From the NCBI RefSeq assembly GCF_024586455.1, contig NC_065922.1:37258089-37322088 (forward strand): a stretch of 64,000 bases of DNA. The letters are read 5' to 3'. Positions 63,701 to 64,000 of this stretch are shown one piece after another. How positions within the stretch are numbered: position 1 is the first letter of the stretch; each line of letters starts with the position of its first letter. The DNA comes from Bactrocera neohumeralis (taxonomy: Eukaryota; Arthropoda; Insecta; Diptera; Tephritidae). Below the pieces are notes generated by a model. That model was not told the DNA's origin. It saw nothing but the letters and a program-made list of their open reading frames with translations, and made no database searches. The position numbers and the translations under genes are program-made.

Positions 63701-63984
63701 ACACTTACGCCAACACTAATACCAACAACAACAACAACAACAACAATATCAATAAAAATGACAACCCATCGCCGCAGGCGCACGACGGCAACCTTGTGTG
63801 GGTGAAGCCGCTAAATAACGGCAAAAGTAAGAACGCGCAGCGTGCGGCGAAAGGCGCGCATCACAACAGCAACAGCAACAATGTGAACACAGACACAGAT
63901 ACCGACACGGACACAGACACTGACACGGACACAGATACCGACACAGGCGCAGACACAGACACAAACACAGATACACGCACATGA
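16055..63984 (+). CDS. Tpst: protein-tyrosine sulfotransferase, full seven-exon gene
   Basis: The coding sequence joins 16055-16213, 23976-24106, 51251-51491, 51704-51883, 52516-52652, 56476-56674 and 63472-63984, giving 519 residues. The family transfers sulfate from PAPS to tyrosines of secreted and membrane proteins in the trans-Golgi lumen. A short cytosolic N-terminus precedes one membrane segment (about residues 12-26), giving type II topology. The PAPS 5'-phosphosulfate loop is VPRSGTTL (residues 78-85). The predicted catalytic base is Glu101 in CGQETRVIP. CNKDP (158-162) carries the conserved Lys160. The 3'-phosphate-binding stretch is FLFMVRDGRATVHS (180-193), and LSKVERSSDQVIKP (281-294) is the conserved C-terminal core. 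Residues from about 350 on form a low-complexity tail absent from the vertebrate enzymes. All splice sites are GT-AG. Regulation is not visible beyond the upstream leader. Confidence 0.96.
16460..18560 (-). pseudogene. non-LTR retrotransposon remnant, split by mariner copy B
   Basis: Antisense to Tpst in intron 1. From 18560 downward the minus strand shows a reverse-transcriptase thumb-like part (KPSLVTYGALAWASK, LEAMLEFTPLHLVI). A degraded RNase H part follows (SGSQAAL, SLLQKCLAV). After the mariner at 16756-17681 comes the C-terminal zinc-finger region (RLLVAFYTGNGRLKKHLFHM, then CQFC) and a tail with LGTMYLNSAHIGSIAPSRIL. Order and motifs fit an R1/I/jockey-type element with an RNase H domain. 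Many stops and frameshifts show it is dead. Confidence 0.8.
16756..17681 (+). mobile_element. mariner-type element, internally deleted, copy B
   Basis: TA at 16754-16755 and 17682-17683 flank it, with the same CAAGGTCTGTCGC inverted ends as copy A. On the + strand it has the N-terminal transposase part, here with a T-run frameshift at about 16967-16975. The shared deletion junction lies at about 17110-17145. An intact-looking C-terminal frame follows (17220-17606) with HDNAPCHRS, YSPDLAPCDFYLF and the end QGNYFE. It sits inside the older non-LTR remnant. Confidence 0.9.
18561..18629. other. junction sequence between remnants
   Basis: A short non-coding stretch between the non-LTR and Tc1-like remnants. 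Confidence 0.3.
18630..19125 (+). pseudogene. Tc1-like transposase N-terminal remnant
   Basis: The open stretch at 18681-18995 encodes a Tc1-type bipartite DNA-binding region. It has a GRKSTFREDELIIRKSKKD motif, TANQIR, then TVKRRLRETRLFEKDARKKP and EFAKKYRH. Beyond a stop, 19015-19125 continues with FFCDDIK and SDGKTYARRPRCKYFDPKYT, the first catalytic region with Asp kept. The rest of the DDE domain is missing and a (CT)n run follows. Confidence 0.8.
19205..19550. mobile_element. MITE-2 copy, truncated
   Basis: This starts with GTTACAAGGGTTTCGTCGGG and matches 44690-45000 over its whole length ('gggtaaaaaacagc', 'ggccattgcgacgccattt', 'ggcaggataattcctta', 'ggacttggacgaaagaaaaa', 'attggatttttggcag'). 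It is cut at the right, where a family-1 repeat begins directly. Confidence 0.7.
19551..20270. repeat. dispersed repeat family 1, long copy
   Basis: It has the ACAAGAAAAACGTTAACTTTGG start, three diverged internal units, the 'cgatatcttaaaaactgagg' block and a CAGA tract at about 20127-20142. The core AACGTACTGATCATTTATAT follows, and it ends in the ACCCTGTTCAGGGTATAAA palindrome. Non-coding. Confidence 0.9.
20271..21464. other. intron 1 sequence with inverted family-1 fragment
   Basis: Bases about 20320-20585 carry family-1 blocks in the opposite direction and end 'gcggtgcaacggaagttaac', so two family-1 copies face each other here. The remainder to 21464 is AT-rich with no recognised feature. 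Confidence 0.45.
21465..21720. repeat. family-2 repeat fragment
   Basis: It shares 'gaccgatatatgcggcataaa' with 1070-1095 and similar blocks with 59860-59930. It includes a 13-bp inverted repeat CCATATAGTGGAA / TTCCACTATATGG at about 21642-21685. Confidence 0.45.
21870..22030. repeat. family-1 repeat fragment
   Basis: 'cttgtatggaaaacttttt', 'catttgacaagatat' and 'cagatcggatcactatagca' match the internal unit of family 1 in the opposite direction to the 19551 copy. Confidence 0.6.
22040..22815 (-). pseudogene. Tc1-like transposase remnant
   Basis: On the minus strand from about 22800 downward: RTKVRLLQKMVFGAIHMYKK, RKPRSKTIPAGD, then the first catalytic region near 22515-22400 (SDESKFN, with RRPPNMALNPKYT in another frame). 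HYNNDSKHTLRIVKSWL (second catalytic Asp) and PTESSDLKSFENLWAW (catalytic Glu in the Tc1 SPDLNPIENLW motif) follow. Frameshifts and stops interrupt it. It is a more complete Tc1 type than the 18.7 kb remnant and of a different family. Confidence 0.8.
22823..23744 (-). mobile_element. mariner-type element, internally deleted, copy C
   Basis: TA at 22821-22822 and 23745-23746, with full inverted CAAGGTCTGTCGC ends. The layout and internal deletion junction are those of copy A. The minus-strand frames keep ANIKFCFKLGKTFTETFQ, HDNAPCHRS and the C-terminus. A short loss occurs at about 23300 (the PPGQ part is missing). It lies beside the Tc1-like remnant in intron 1, about 230 bp before exon 2. Confidence 0.9.
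23976..24106 (+). CDS. Tpst: Tpst coding exon 2 (PAPS-binding loop)
   Basis: It follows TTTGCTTTCAG and ends GTGAG before GTGAGT at 24107, phase 2. It encodes residues 54-96 and the first two bases of Arg97. The stem region ends and the catalytic domain begins with MPLIFIGGVPRSGTTLMR. The phosphosulfate loop PRSGTT lies at 24051-24068, and the Arg there is essential in the family. Confidence 0.96.
24107..24519. other. start of intron 2
   Basis: No gene. It is rich in ATGTATG / CATATAC simple-repeat words, with no recognised transposon. Confidence 0.4.
24520..26450 (-). pseudogene. non-LTR retrotransposon remnant (gag, endonuclease, RT)
   Basis: Antisense to Tpst in intron 2, about 1.9 kb in collinear order on the minus strand. 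A gag-like part comes first (QIALICLRAEDAKTLLKIGK, VNIGWSICRLRQFSPIT) with a zinc-knuckle trace, at 26240-26040. Endonuclease follows (TTAGDFIAWFTTWGSR, LTVLNSDTQSTFQNR) at 26070-25870. A linker (WWNEEIAKLR) lies at about 25660, and the start of the RT domain (KISKATGTDGIPNRA) at about 25200. Degraded RT continues to about 24520. Frameshifts and stops are frequent. Domain order fits R1/jockey-group elements. Confidence 0.8.
26451..26794. other. intron 2 sequence
   Basis: No gene. There are short CA and ATGTATG runs at 26540-26570 and 26645-26680. Confidence 0.4.
26795..27359. repeat. dispersed repeat family 1, near-complete reference copy
   Basis: In reverse direction to the 10241 copy, it starts with the palindrome TATACCCTGAACAGGGTATA (about 26798-26817). 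AAGTTTGTCACGATGTTTG, GAAGCGTCGGAGACCCTATA and the core ATAAATGATCAGTATG (26882-26897) follow. Then come a (CTGT/CCGT)n tract at 26920-26958, the 'cctcagtttttaagatatcg' block and repeated 'cagatcggattactatagca' units. It ends GAAGTTAACGTTTTTTCTTG. No ORF. Eight or more copies and fragments occur in this window. Confidence 0.9.
27360..28366. repeat. scrambled family-1 units plus 77-bp direct repeat
   Basis: Internal family-1 blocks ('ttttctaaggcaacaatgta', 'atctccgaaaaaattg') recur at about 27380, 27600 and 27770, separated by unrelated AT-rich sequence. A separate 77-bp segment at 27971-28047 is repeated at 28292-28367 with few changes. An 'aaataaaaatataaaa' block recurs at about 27725 and 28170. 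This looks like serial local duplication of a degraded repeat. Confidence 0.7.
28367..29352 (-). pseudogene. Tc1/mariner-superfamily (DD41D, rosa-like) remnant 1
   Basis: Minus strand. An N-terminal part at about 29230-29000 includes WALEKFQDATF and LFCDEAQFL (first catalytic Asp). RYRNVITDYLMPEINARDL and GATSHTSHQSTDLLREHL (second catalytic region, Asp apparently changed to Leu) follow, then LLDFFLWGYV (third Asp) at about 28640. The tail PVEMLERAIENC...HLRR is near 28550-28480. Spacing from the second to third catalytic positions is 41 residues, as in rosa (DD41D) elements known from tephritids. The right end TTGGATCACCCT carries the terminal repeat. Family name inferred. Confidence 0.75.
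29353..30480. other. intron 2, apparently single-copy
   Basis: No gene or transposon recognised. Bases about 29780-29990 have balanced composition unlike the AT-rich flanks and might be a conserved regulatory block. ATGTATG words occur at 29738-29760. Confidence 0.3.
30481..30890 (-). pseudogene. mariner-type transposase C-terminal remnant (another subfamily)
   Basis: Minus strand at about 30790-30640: SDFHFIPVRSKRMTGQRFST, then DAFRTHVF. This resembles the end of mariner transposases after the third catalytic Asp (here in SDF). Degraded sequence continues to about 30490. The earlier part of the transposase is not recognised. Confidence 0.5.
31050..31590 (-). pseudogene. non-LTR retrotransposon RNase H remnant
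   Basis: On the minus strand, about 31580-31180 shows broken pieces of an RNase H domain: YTNGSKI near 31580, SIFQSEVFAVRK near 31490, YVDSQATAKAVIHTH near 31430-31390, and a degraded tail. It is antisense to Tpst. Confidence 0.5.
31591..32640. other. intron 2 with family-1 fragment
   Basis: Bases about 31935-32095 hold a decayed family-1 fragment ('gttcagatcggaccattg', 'ttatacccagaacagg', 'gagaccctataaag'). The remainder shows no gene or recognised repeat. Confidence 0.45.
32648..33350 (+). pseudogene. mariner transposase, 5'-truncated
   Basis: A long collinear stretch on the + strand from about 32648 encodes GYRLDVWVPHDLTQKNLLDR, then MVTGDEKWITYGNIK (first catalytic Asp at about 32800). 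A TGA at 32833-32835 interrupts. The frame resumes through KPGLTARKVLLCVWWDWKGI, VVFHQDKARPHTSL (second Asp) and HPPYSPDIAPSDYHLF (third Asp, D34D spacing). It ends at 33350. The DNA-binding N-terminus is missing and the last part diverges. Only one stop in about 230 codons makes it the best-preserved catalytic domain in the window. Confidence 0.85.
33351..33539. other. intron 2 sequence
   Basis: Sequence between two transposon remnants with no recognised feature. Confidence 0.3.
33540..34205 (-). mobile_element. mariner-type element, internally deleted and left-truncated
   Basis: The right end reads inward as CAGGGTTTGTCCGGAAAG (34188-34205), beside TA at 34206-34207. Minus strand: KLGKS.TETFDMI-like start (about 33960-33900), GREEVADEDRAGRPATSTNT and VRKVLNSDRRLSIRLIAQML (33861-33720). 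It then jumps to ADWKLHHDNAPAHT (second catalytic Asp) near 33640. The region between, with the first catalytic Asp, is lost. This family differs from copies A-D but has suffered a similar deletion. Confidence 0.75.
34330..34836. repeat. dispersed repeat family 1, diverged copy
   Basis: Internal units are recognisable by 'agtttccatataagagtttg', 'gtatgtcagca' and 'ggcagctatatgctatag'. The right end is TATACCCTATTCAGGGTATA with one mismatch in the palindrome. The left end and the core are degraded. Confidence 0.75.
34837..36145. other. intron 2, no recognised feature
   Basis: No gene or transposon is recognised. There is a TC-rich stretch at 35332-35360 and ATGTATG words at 35600-35630. Confidence 0.35.
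36150..36435. repeat. family-1 repeat fragment
   Basis: 'gaacaatttctttggagc', 'gaagatatctcgttaaat', 'gttttccatacaaagacttg' and 'cgatatctcaaaaactga' match family-1 blocks in order. Ends are missing. Confidence 0.7.
36436..36768 (+). pseudogene. non-LTR retrotransposon C-terminal remnant
   Basis: The + strand reads HRLIGKHAS then LEIPYNGYCRICQEAEF, the post-RNase H zinc-finger segment of R1/jockey-group elements, followed by FLIDELPQKHK-like sequence. It ends directly where the minus-strand RTE fragment begins. Confidence 0.55.
36769..37600 (-). pseudogene. RTE-type retrotransposon, RT and C-terminal fragment
   Basis: Minus strand, broken by frameshifts. NNKAWVADG with PAELFKHGGEELIRSMHQL comes first (RT start, about 37420-37350). 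A large internal loss follows, then FEGVDNFV, RSKIHPLSLRTKTKLYKSLI and LVLLYGAEAWTM (37110-37010). RVGHGEYRIRWNDGAIYDDI and VQCIKIQRLRWLGQV (36940-36820) complete it. These motifs in this order mark RTE/BovB-like elements. It is antisense to Tpst. Confidence 0.8.
37601..39612. other. intron 2, largely single-copy block
   Basis: No transposon is recognised between about 37700 and 39600. Bases 38560-39300 have balanced composition and open frames on both strands, but none is recognised. It is a candidate for regulatory sequence retained between transposon clusters. Confidence 0.3.
39645..39893. repeat. (GA)n-rich low-complexity tract
   Basis: About 250 bp of nearly pure purine sequence is built from GAGA and GATA/GAAA units. 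The apparent Leu/Ser-rich ORF on the complement is a repeat artefact. Such tracts offer many GAGA-factor-type sites. Confidence 0.9.
39894..40289. other. intron 2 sequence
   Basis: No gene or recognised repeat is seen. Confidence 0.3.
40290..40800 (-). pseudogene. RTE-type retrotransposon endonuclease-region fragment
   Basis: Minus strand, with frameshifts: a leader part containing CVWVPPRKQRPNEKETTASD and DDDPCKRV (about 40680-40570). The endonuclease start follows, with GHIKEHKYG-like and LVLAFTPVDECLAT (40440-40320). It lies on the same strand as, and 2.7 kb upstream (on that strand) of, the RT/C-terminal RTE fragment at 36.8-37.6 kb. The two might come from one broken element or from two insertions. 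Confidence 0.6.
40801..42647. other. intron 2, largely single-copy with CA/GT repeats
   Basis: No transposon recognised. Simple repeats occur at about 41558-41608 (GT/AT), 41735-41760 (CA), 42015-42032 (GT) and 42276-42302 (CA). The stretch 41860-42560 has higher GC and many overlapping open frames with no recognised product. Confidence 0.35.
42650..42990. mobile_element. pogo/Tigger-like MITE
   Basis: A 341-bp element is flanked by TA (42648-42649 and 42991-42992). Its inverted ends are CAGTAGAGGCCCACTAATCC and CAGTAGAGGCCCGCTAATCC. It is non-coding. A CCGGATTA word, or its near match, recurs about six times inside, on the same strand for most copies. The CAGT start and TA duplication fit pogo-group elements. 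Confidence 0.85.
42991..43444. other. intron 2 sequence
   Basis: AT-rich, with no gene or recognised repeat. Confidence 0.3.
43445..43855. repeat. foldback element with about 100-bp inverted arms
   Basis: 43445-43548 and 43752-43855 are inverted copies of each other with few mismatches. Both contain 'ttgactatttttggaaaaat' and 'ttataactcaatgaaaaaaa' on opposite strands. The spacer holds a segment (43554-43640) that is directly repeated at 44033-44118 and ends in a TIR-like ATCCACCCTAATA. Non-coding and probably MITE-derived. Confidence 0.8.
44033..44118. repeat. direct repeat of 43554-43640
   Basis: 'ggagaggctttcttataggt', 'gtctaggaacctattttt' and a closing 'gaatcaccctaata' match the earlier segment. 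The end resembles terminal repeats of mariner-type MITEs (AGGGTGATTC read inward). Confidence 0.75.
44176..44680. mobile_element. TTAA-flanked MITE with perfect 19-bp ends
   Basis: Perfect inverted ends GGGGCTATACCAGTGTGAC at 44176-44194 and 44662-44680 are flanked by TTAA at 44172-44175 and 44681-44684. The element is 505 bp and non-coding. Its interior shares 'gaaaaacgcgtttaaag' and 'catgattccggtcga' with MITE-2 and with 48430-48500. The TTAA duplication points to mobilisation by a piggyBac-type transposase. Confidence 0.9.
44685..45333. mobile_element. MITE-2, most complete copy
   Basis: It begins immediately after the TTAA that closes the preceding MITE. The ends are inverted: GTTACATGGATTTTCGTCGG at left, and GTTACATGGGCTTACGGG read inward at right (about 45311-45333). 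The interior contains 'cattgccatggcatttcc' and 'cctagctagcctcgagcg'. Non-coding, about 650 bp, with partial copies at 5.2 and 19.2 kb. Confidence 0.75.
45345..45835 (-). pseudogene. mariner transposase remnant
   Basis: Minus strand: DMAKPGLTVRKAFPCIWKDW and HGIIYFEQCPYCQTLNSAG (about 45825-45720), then a deletion that removes the second catalytic Asp. LRKLCWEVLIHPPY with NLKPSDLYLLF (third Asp) follows at about 45660-45590. SVKWQQLIEQNGVYL (about 45455-45415) closes it in a shifted frame. It is related to the 32.7 kb mariner and joins directly to a non-LTR fragment. Confidence 0.8.
45836..46690 (-). pseudogene. non-LTR retrotransposon remnant with internal deletion
   Basis: Minus strand. An endonuclease end (TFSDHRHIGFSL) lies near 46670-46640. 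A linker/RT approach follows (ELRKAKRTTWKSFCEKE, near 46350), then directly an RNase H part (FQAEIAAIKVAA near 46040, IYSDSRAMILALNSLTVRSV near 45960-45910). Most of the RT is missing. The RNase H part resembles that at 50.4-50.6 kb, so both probably derive from one family. The mariner at 45.35-45.83 kb interrupts its downstream side. Confidence 0.7.
46691..47160. other. intron 2 sequence before candidate micro-exon
   Basis: No gene recognised. TATAAAAG at 47091-47098 is a good TATA box, and TCAATT at 47115 is an imperfect initiator 24-26 bp downstream. Bases 47130-47160 form a pyrimidine/T-rich tract ending in TATGCAG. Confidence 0.35.
47161..47199 (+). other. candidate 39-nt micro-exon of Tpst, or short first exon
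   Basis: It lies between TATGCAG (ending 47160) and a strong donor GTAAGTTT (from 47200). Its 39 nt keep frame when placed between exon 2 (phase 2) and exon 3: Arg97 would still be Arg (AGG), followed by 13 new residues, MSTGAATEPQPQV, before CGQETR. The composition (GC-rich, many C/G third positions) stands out from the AT-rich intron. Alternatively, the TATA at 47091 and the ATG at 47162 could make it a first exon. Splicing from it into exon 3 is also in frame but would drop the PAPS loop. No transcript evidence is available, and conservation of the RCG junction in the family argues against a constitutive insertion. Confidence 0.35.
47200..48389. other. intron 2, no recognised feature
   Basis: AT-rich, without recognised gene or repeat. 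Confidence 0.35.
48390..48900. repeat. decayed MITE related to the TTAA-flanked type
   Basis: 'ttaaacgcgttttactcaaa' and 'acatgattccggtcgac' match the interior of the element at 44176-44680 and related copies. No clear ends. Confidence 0.45.
48901..49883. other. intron 2, no recognised feature
   Basis: No gene or transposon is recognised. Bases 49785-49840 ('cagattcggcgaatagtttt') resemble sequence at 55460-55490 and may be repeat-derived. Confidence 0.3.
49884..50640 (-). pseudogene. non-LTR retrotransposon RNase H and C-terminus
   Basis: Minus strand: NSLSVRSGLVKESLTSL, then VIRLVWVPGHSGIAGNCKAN (the canonical RNase H C-terminal motif) and LDRKGTLEPLSVEWER (50524-50330). SLILGLLMNHCLIGVHAVRL with GIPPDAICRSC follows (50210-50100), the cysteine-containing tail, then EHFILDCSSFGRSRLKPLG (about 50080-50020). 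Several frameshifts. The closest match in the window is the RNase H piece at 45.9 kb. Antisense to Tpst. Confidence 0.85.
50641..51250. other. end of intron 2
   Basis: No gene. A (CTG)n run lies at 51171-51189, and a C/T-rich stretch precedes exon 3. The A-run just before the acceptor TTGTATAG (51243-51250) makes the 3' splice site unusual. Confidence 0.4.
51251..51491 (+). CDS. Tpst: Tpst coding exon 3 (catalytic base)
   Basis: It completes Arg97 and encodes residues 98-177. CGQETRVIPRIL carries the predicted catalytic base Glu101 (51261-51263), and CNKDPLTLK carries Lys160. It ends AAT before GTAATT at 51492, phase 0. Cys98 and Cys158 are positioned as in the conserved cysteines of the family. 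The acceptor lacks an adjacent pyrimidine tract, but the start is fixed by codon phase and the conserved RCG residues. Confidence 0.95.
51704..51883 (+). CDS. Tpst: Tpst coding exon 4 (3'-phosphate binding)
   Basis: It follows TTTCGCTTTTAG and ends ATGATG before GTAAGT at 51884. It encodes residues 178-237 in phase 0: AKFLFMVRDGRATVHSIISR, the PAPS 3'-phosphate-binding strand-loop-helix, then GFDLTSYRQCMRKWN and the Cys-containing CKEIGKERCMM. Confidence 0.97.
52516..52652 (+). CDS. Tpst: Tpst coding exon 5
   Basis: It follows TTTTTTCAG and ends CTCTCCAA before GTAAGT at 52653, phase 2. It encodes residues 238-282: VYYEQLVLHPEEWMRKILKF, WNDAVLHHEEFI and NGVPLS. The Ser at the end belongs to the PAPS-contacting SLSK region. 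Confidence 0.97.
52728..53700 (-). pseudogene. rosa-like (DD41D) Tc1/mariner remnant 2
   Basis: It starts 75 bp after exon 5 with the terminal repeat AGGGTGATCCATCCGAGG, matching the inverted right end of remnant 1 (about 29325-29352). The minus strand retains LLREHFGAQIISRFGPVDWP, RSCDI and WALEKFQ-like pieces. It carries many frameshifts and more decay than remnant 1. Confidence 0.75.
53701..54168. other. intron 5 sequence
   Basis: No gene. 'ggttaggttaggttatac' at 53739-53756 is a short local repeat only. Confidence 0.35.
54170..55017 (+). mobile_element. mariner-type element, internally deleted, copy E (related family)
   Basis: TA at 54168-54169 (approximate) and 55018-55019. The left end CAAGGAGTGTTCCAAAGTAA is a diverged form of the copy A-D end. 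From the ATG at 54308 the + strand encodes SFEQRANIKFCFEIGKTFTE, RVHEWFQRFQRGREDIND and ISKTSIYRILTEHLRLRKVC. Near 54700 it jumps to YLTKNQILTINHSPYSSDMA with PCDFFLFGKMHLPMKG and the C-terminus to 54960. The first two catalytic aspartates are deleted. It is the longest N-terminal transposase part among the mariners here. Confidence 0.85.
55018..55880. other. intron 5 with family-1 fragment
   Basis: Bases about 55100-55290 match family 1 ('gaactagttcctcagttttt', 'agaagctgctcatttgtc', 'ctatagcatatatgtagctg'). The remainder is AT-rich and unrecognised. Confidence 0.5.
55885..56155 (+). pseudogene. RTE-type retrotransposon 3' end
   Basis: The + strand reads VRWLGHVVRMDENTPAL with KVFDAVPAG. In the next frame come RGRGRPPLRWKDQVEKDLAS, LGISNWRQR and RALL-like sequence. 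The element ends in an (AAG)n tail at 56141-56152. This is the extreme C-terminus of an RTE-type ORF, and it is the clearest + strand retrotransposon fragment in introns 3-6. Confidence 0.8.
56156..56475. other. end of intron 5
   Basis: AT-rich with no gene. The acceptor is TTTCTTACAG at 56466-56475. Confidence 0.5.
56476..56674 (+). CDS. Tpst: Tpst coding exon 6
   Basis: It completes Lys283 and encodes residues 284-349: VERSSDQVIKPVNLEALSKW, GNIPENVVRDMADIAPML and LGYDPYANPPDYGKPDAW. This is the C-terminal end of the conserved sulfotransferase fold. It ends TTTAAG before GTATGT at 56675, phase 0. Reading through would give an unrelated 40-residue end at 56794. Confidence 0.97.
56675..59103. 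other. intron 6, first part
   Basis: No gene or transposon recognised. Simple repeats: (TG)n at 57357-57378 and (CA)n at 57483-57502. The remainder is AT-rich. Confidence 0.4.
59104..61231. repeat. dispersed repeat family 2, near-complete, split by mariner copy D
   Basis: The left end ATTTTATACTTTGCAACATG (about 59105) and the right end, ATTTTATACTCTTGCAACTTG read inward (61211-61231), form an imperfect inverted pair. The interior has the core ATAAATGATCAGTATG (59186-59201), a CTGTCTGTCCGTCC tract, 'gagatatctcaatgaaactt' (recurring at about 59933-59948), 'ctgctacgcccacaaa' and 'ttggcacaggggatcgcg'. Without the mariner at 60180-61062 the element is about 1.25 kb. Non-coding. Confidence 0.75.
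60180..61062 (-). mobile_element. mariner-type element, internally deleted, copy D
   Basis: TA at 60178-60179 and 61063-61064, with full inverted ends. The shared deletion junction lies at about 60675-60700. It also carries a private loss of about 49 bp near 60362 that removes part of the C-terminal domain. N-terminal frame: ANIKFCFKLGKTIPETFQMM. HDNAPCHRS is present. Confidence 0.9.
61232..61641. other. intron 6 sequence
   Basis: No gene or recognised repeat. Confidence 0.35.
61642..62215 (-). pseudogene. rosa-like (DD41D) Tc1/mariner remnant 3, truncated
   Basis: AGAGTGATCTAGTTAGAAG at 61642 is a diverged terminal repeat. 'ttccctacttttttaaagaa', 'catatccccacaggaaaaag' and 'gatatcacacgattttggt' match remnants 1 and 2 in order. 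It ends at about 62200 in the first-catalytic-Asp region. Confidence 0.7.
62222..62497. repeat. family-1 repeat fragment
   Basis: It starts at 'gagctgagtcgatttagcc' and includes 'ctctcagtttttaatttatc', 'accagccgtttagtcgtcgg' and 'gtagcatatagctgccatc'. It closes with a decayed hairpin end and TTTTTCTTGTTTTT. Confidence 0.75.
62498..63471. other. end of intron 6
   Basis: No gene. CA/ACAC simple repeats lie at 62915-63005 and GT repeats at 63095-63130. A T-rich tract sits at 63245-63350, about 120 bp before the acceptor. The acceptor itself (CAACAACAACAATTAG) lacks a pyrimidine tract. Confidence 0.45.
63472..63984 (+). CDS. Tpst: Tpst coding exon 7 (low-complexity luminal tail)
   Basis: An in-frame TAG lies directly before 63472, so the exon cannot start earlier in this frame. 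It encodes residues 350-519. A short ordered part (VKANQQLWENKARNELHLVE) is followed by Asn runs from AAC/AAT codons and QAVMDYEDDNTY with Tyr422. WVKPLNNGKSKNAQRAAKG (basic) and an Asp-Thr dipeptide repeat from a GACACA microsatellite end the protein. TGA is at 63982-63984. A tail of this kind is inferred to be insect-specific. The repeat length is likely to vary between individuals. Confidence 0.9.
   Translation, partial: VKANQQLWENKARNELHLVEHQVPKEPKSQELDNNNNNINSQRRRYVGTMSNNNNNNENNNRNDNANQAVMDYEDDNTYANTNTNNNNNNNNINKNDNPSPQAHDGNLVWVKPLNNGKSKNAQRAAKGAHHNSNSNNVNTDTDTDTDTDTDTDTDTDTGADTDTNTDTRT
63893..63980 (+). repeat. coding (GACACA/GATACC)n microsatellite
   Basis: This hexanucleotide-like repeat within Tpst exon 7 is translated as alternating Thr and Asp. 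One unit carries a Gly-Ala interruption near 63945. Confidence 0.9.
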
Positions 63985-64000
63985 TATCAGCCGTTTGGCG

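Noticed and set aside
63490..63982. Minus-strand Val/Ile-rich and Cys/Leu-rich frames opposite exon 7
   Set aside because: Shadows of the Asn codon runs and the Asp-Thr microsatellite on the coding strand.
1..64000. tRNA, rRNA or other structural RNA genes
   Set aside because: No convincing tRNA box pair or rRNA-like segment was noticed by eye. A covariance-model search would be needed to exclude small ones.

Overview
The window is AT-rich animal DNA with long introns, (CA)n, (CAA)n and ATGTATG-type simple repeats, and a dense load of mariner/Tc1 transposons, non-LTR retrotransposon pieces and MITEs. Protein similarity and repeat content point to a dipteran, most likely a tephritid fruit fly. 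No bacterial or plasmid signature is present. The organism call is an inference from recognised families, not from a database search.

One host gene is clear: protein-tyrosine sulfotransferase (Tpst), on the + strand, with seven coding exons from the ATG at 16055 to the TGA at 63984. All exon joins keep frame and give a predicted 519-residue Golgi type II membrane enzyme. Its low-complexity luminal tail (poly-Asn, then an Asp-Thr repeat) contains a tyrosine in an acidic context. Introns are about 7.8, 27.1, 0.2, 0.6, 3.8 and 6.8 kb. The roughly 2 kb upstream of the ATG (13.9-16.05 kb) is CAA-rich and repeat-poor, as expected for a fly promoter and long 5' leader.

Nearly everything else is transposon debris. 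The 1-13.8 kb region upstream holds mariner copies, TTAA-flanked MITEs and a dispersed non-coding repeat. Intron 1 holds a decayed non-LTR element split by a mariner derivative, two Tc1-like remnants and a third mariner-family insertion. Intron 2 holds non-LTR, RTE, mariner and DD41D-type remnants, a pogo-like MITE and two MITEs in tandem. Introns 5 and 6 hold further DD41D-type, mariner and dispersed-repeat copies.

Points most worth following: a 39-nt frame-preserving candidate micro-exon in intron 2 (47161-47199); a possible self-sulfation site in the Tpst tail; a mariner family in which four copies share one internal deletion and so look like an amplified non-autonomous derivative; two non-coding repeat families that share a 16-nt core and a CTGT/CCGT tract; two MITE families found head-to-tail at two separate loci; and a 155-bp retrotransposon end with an intact 13-bp target duplication.
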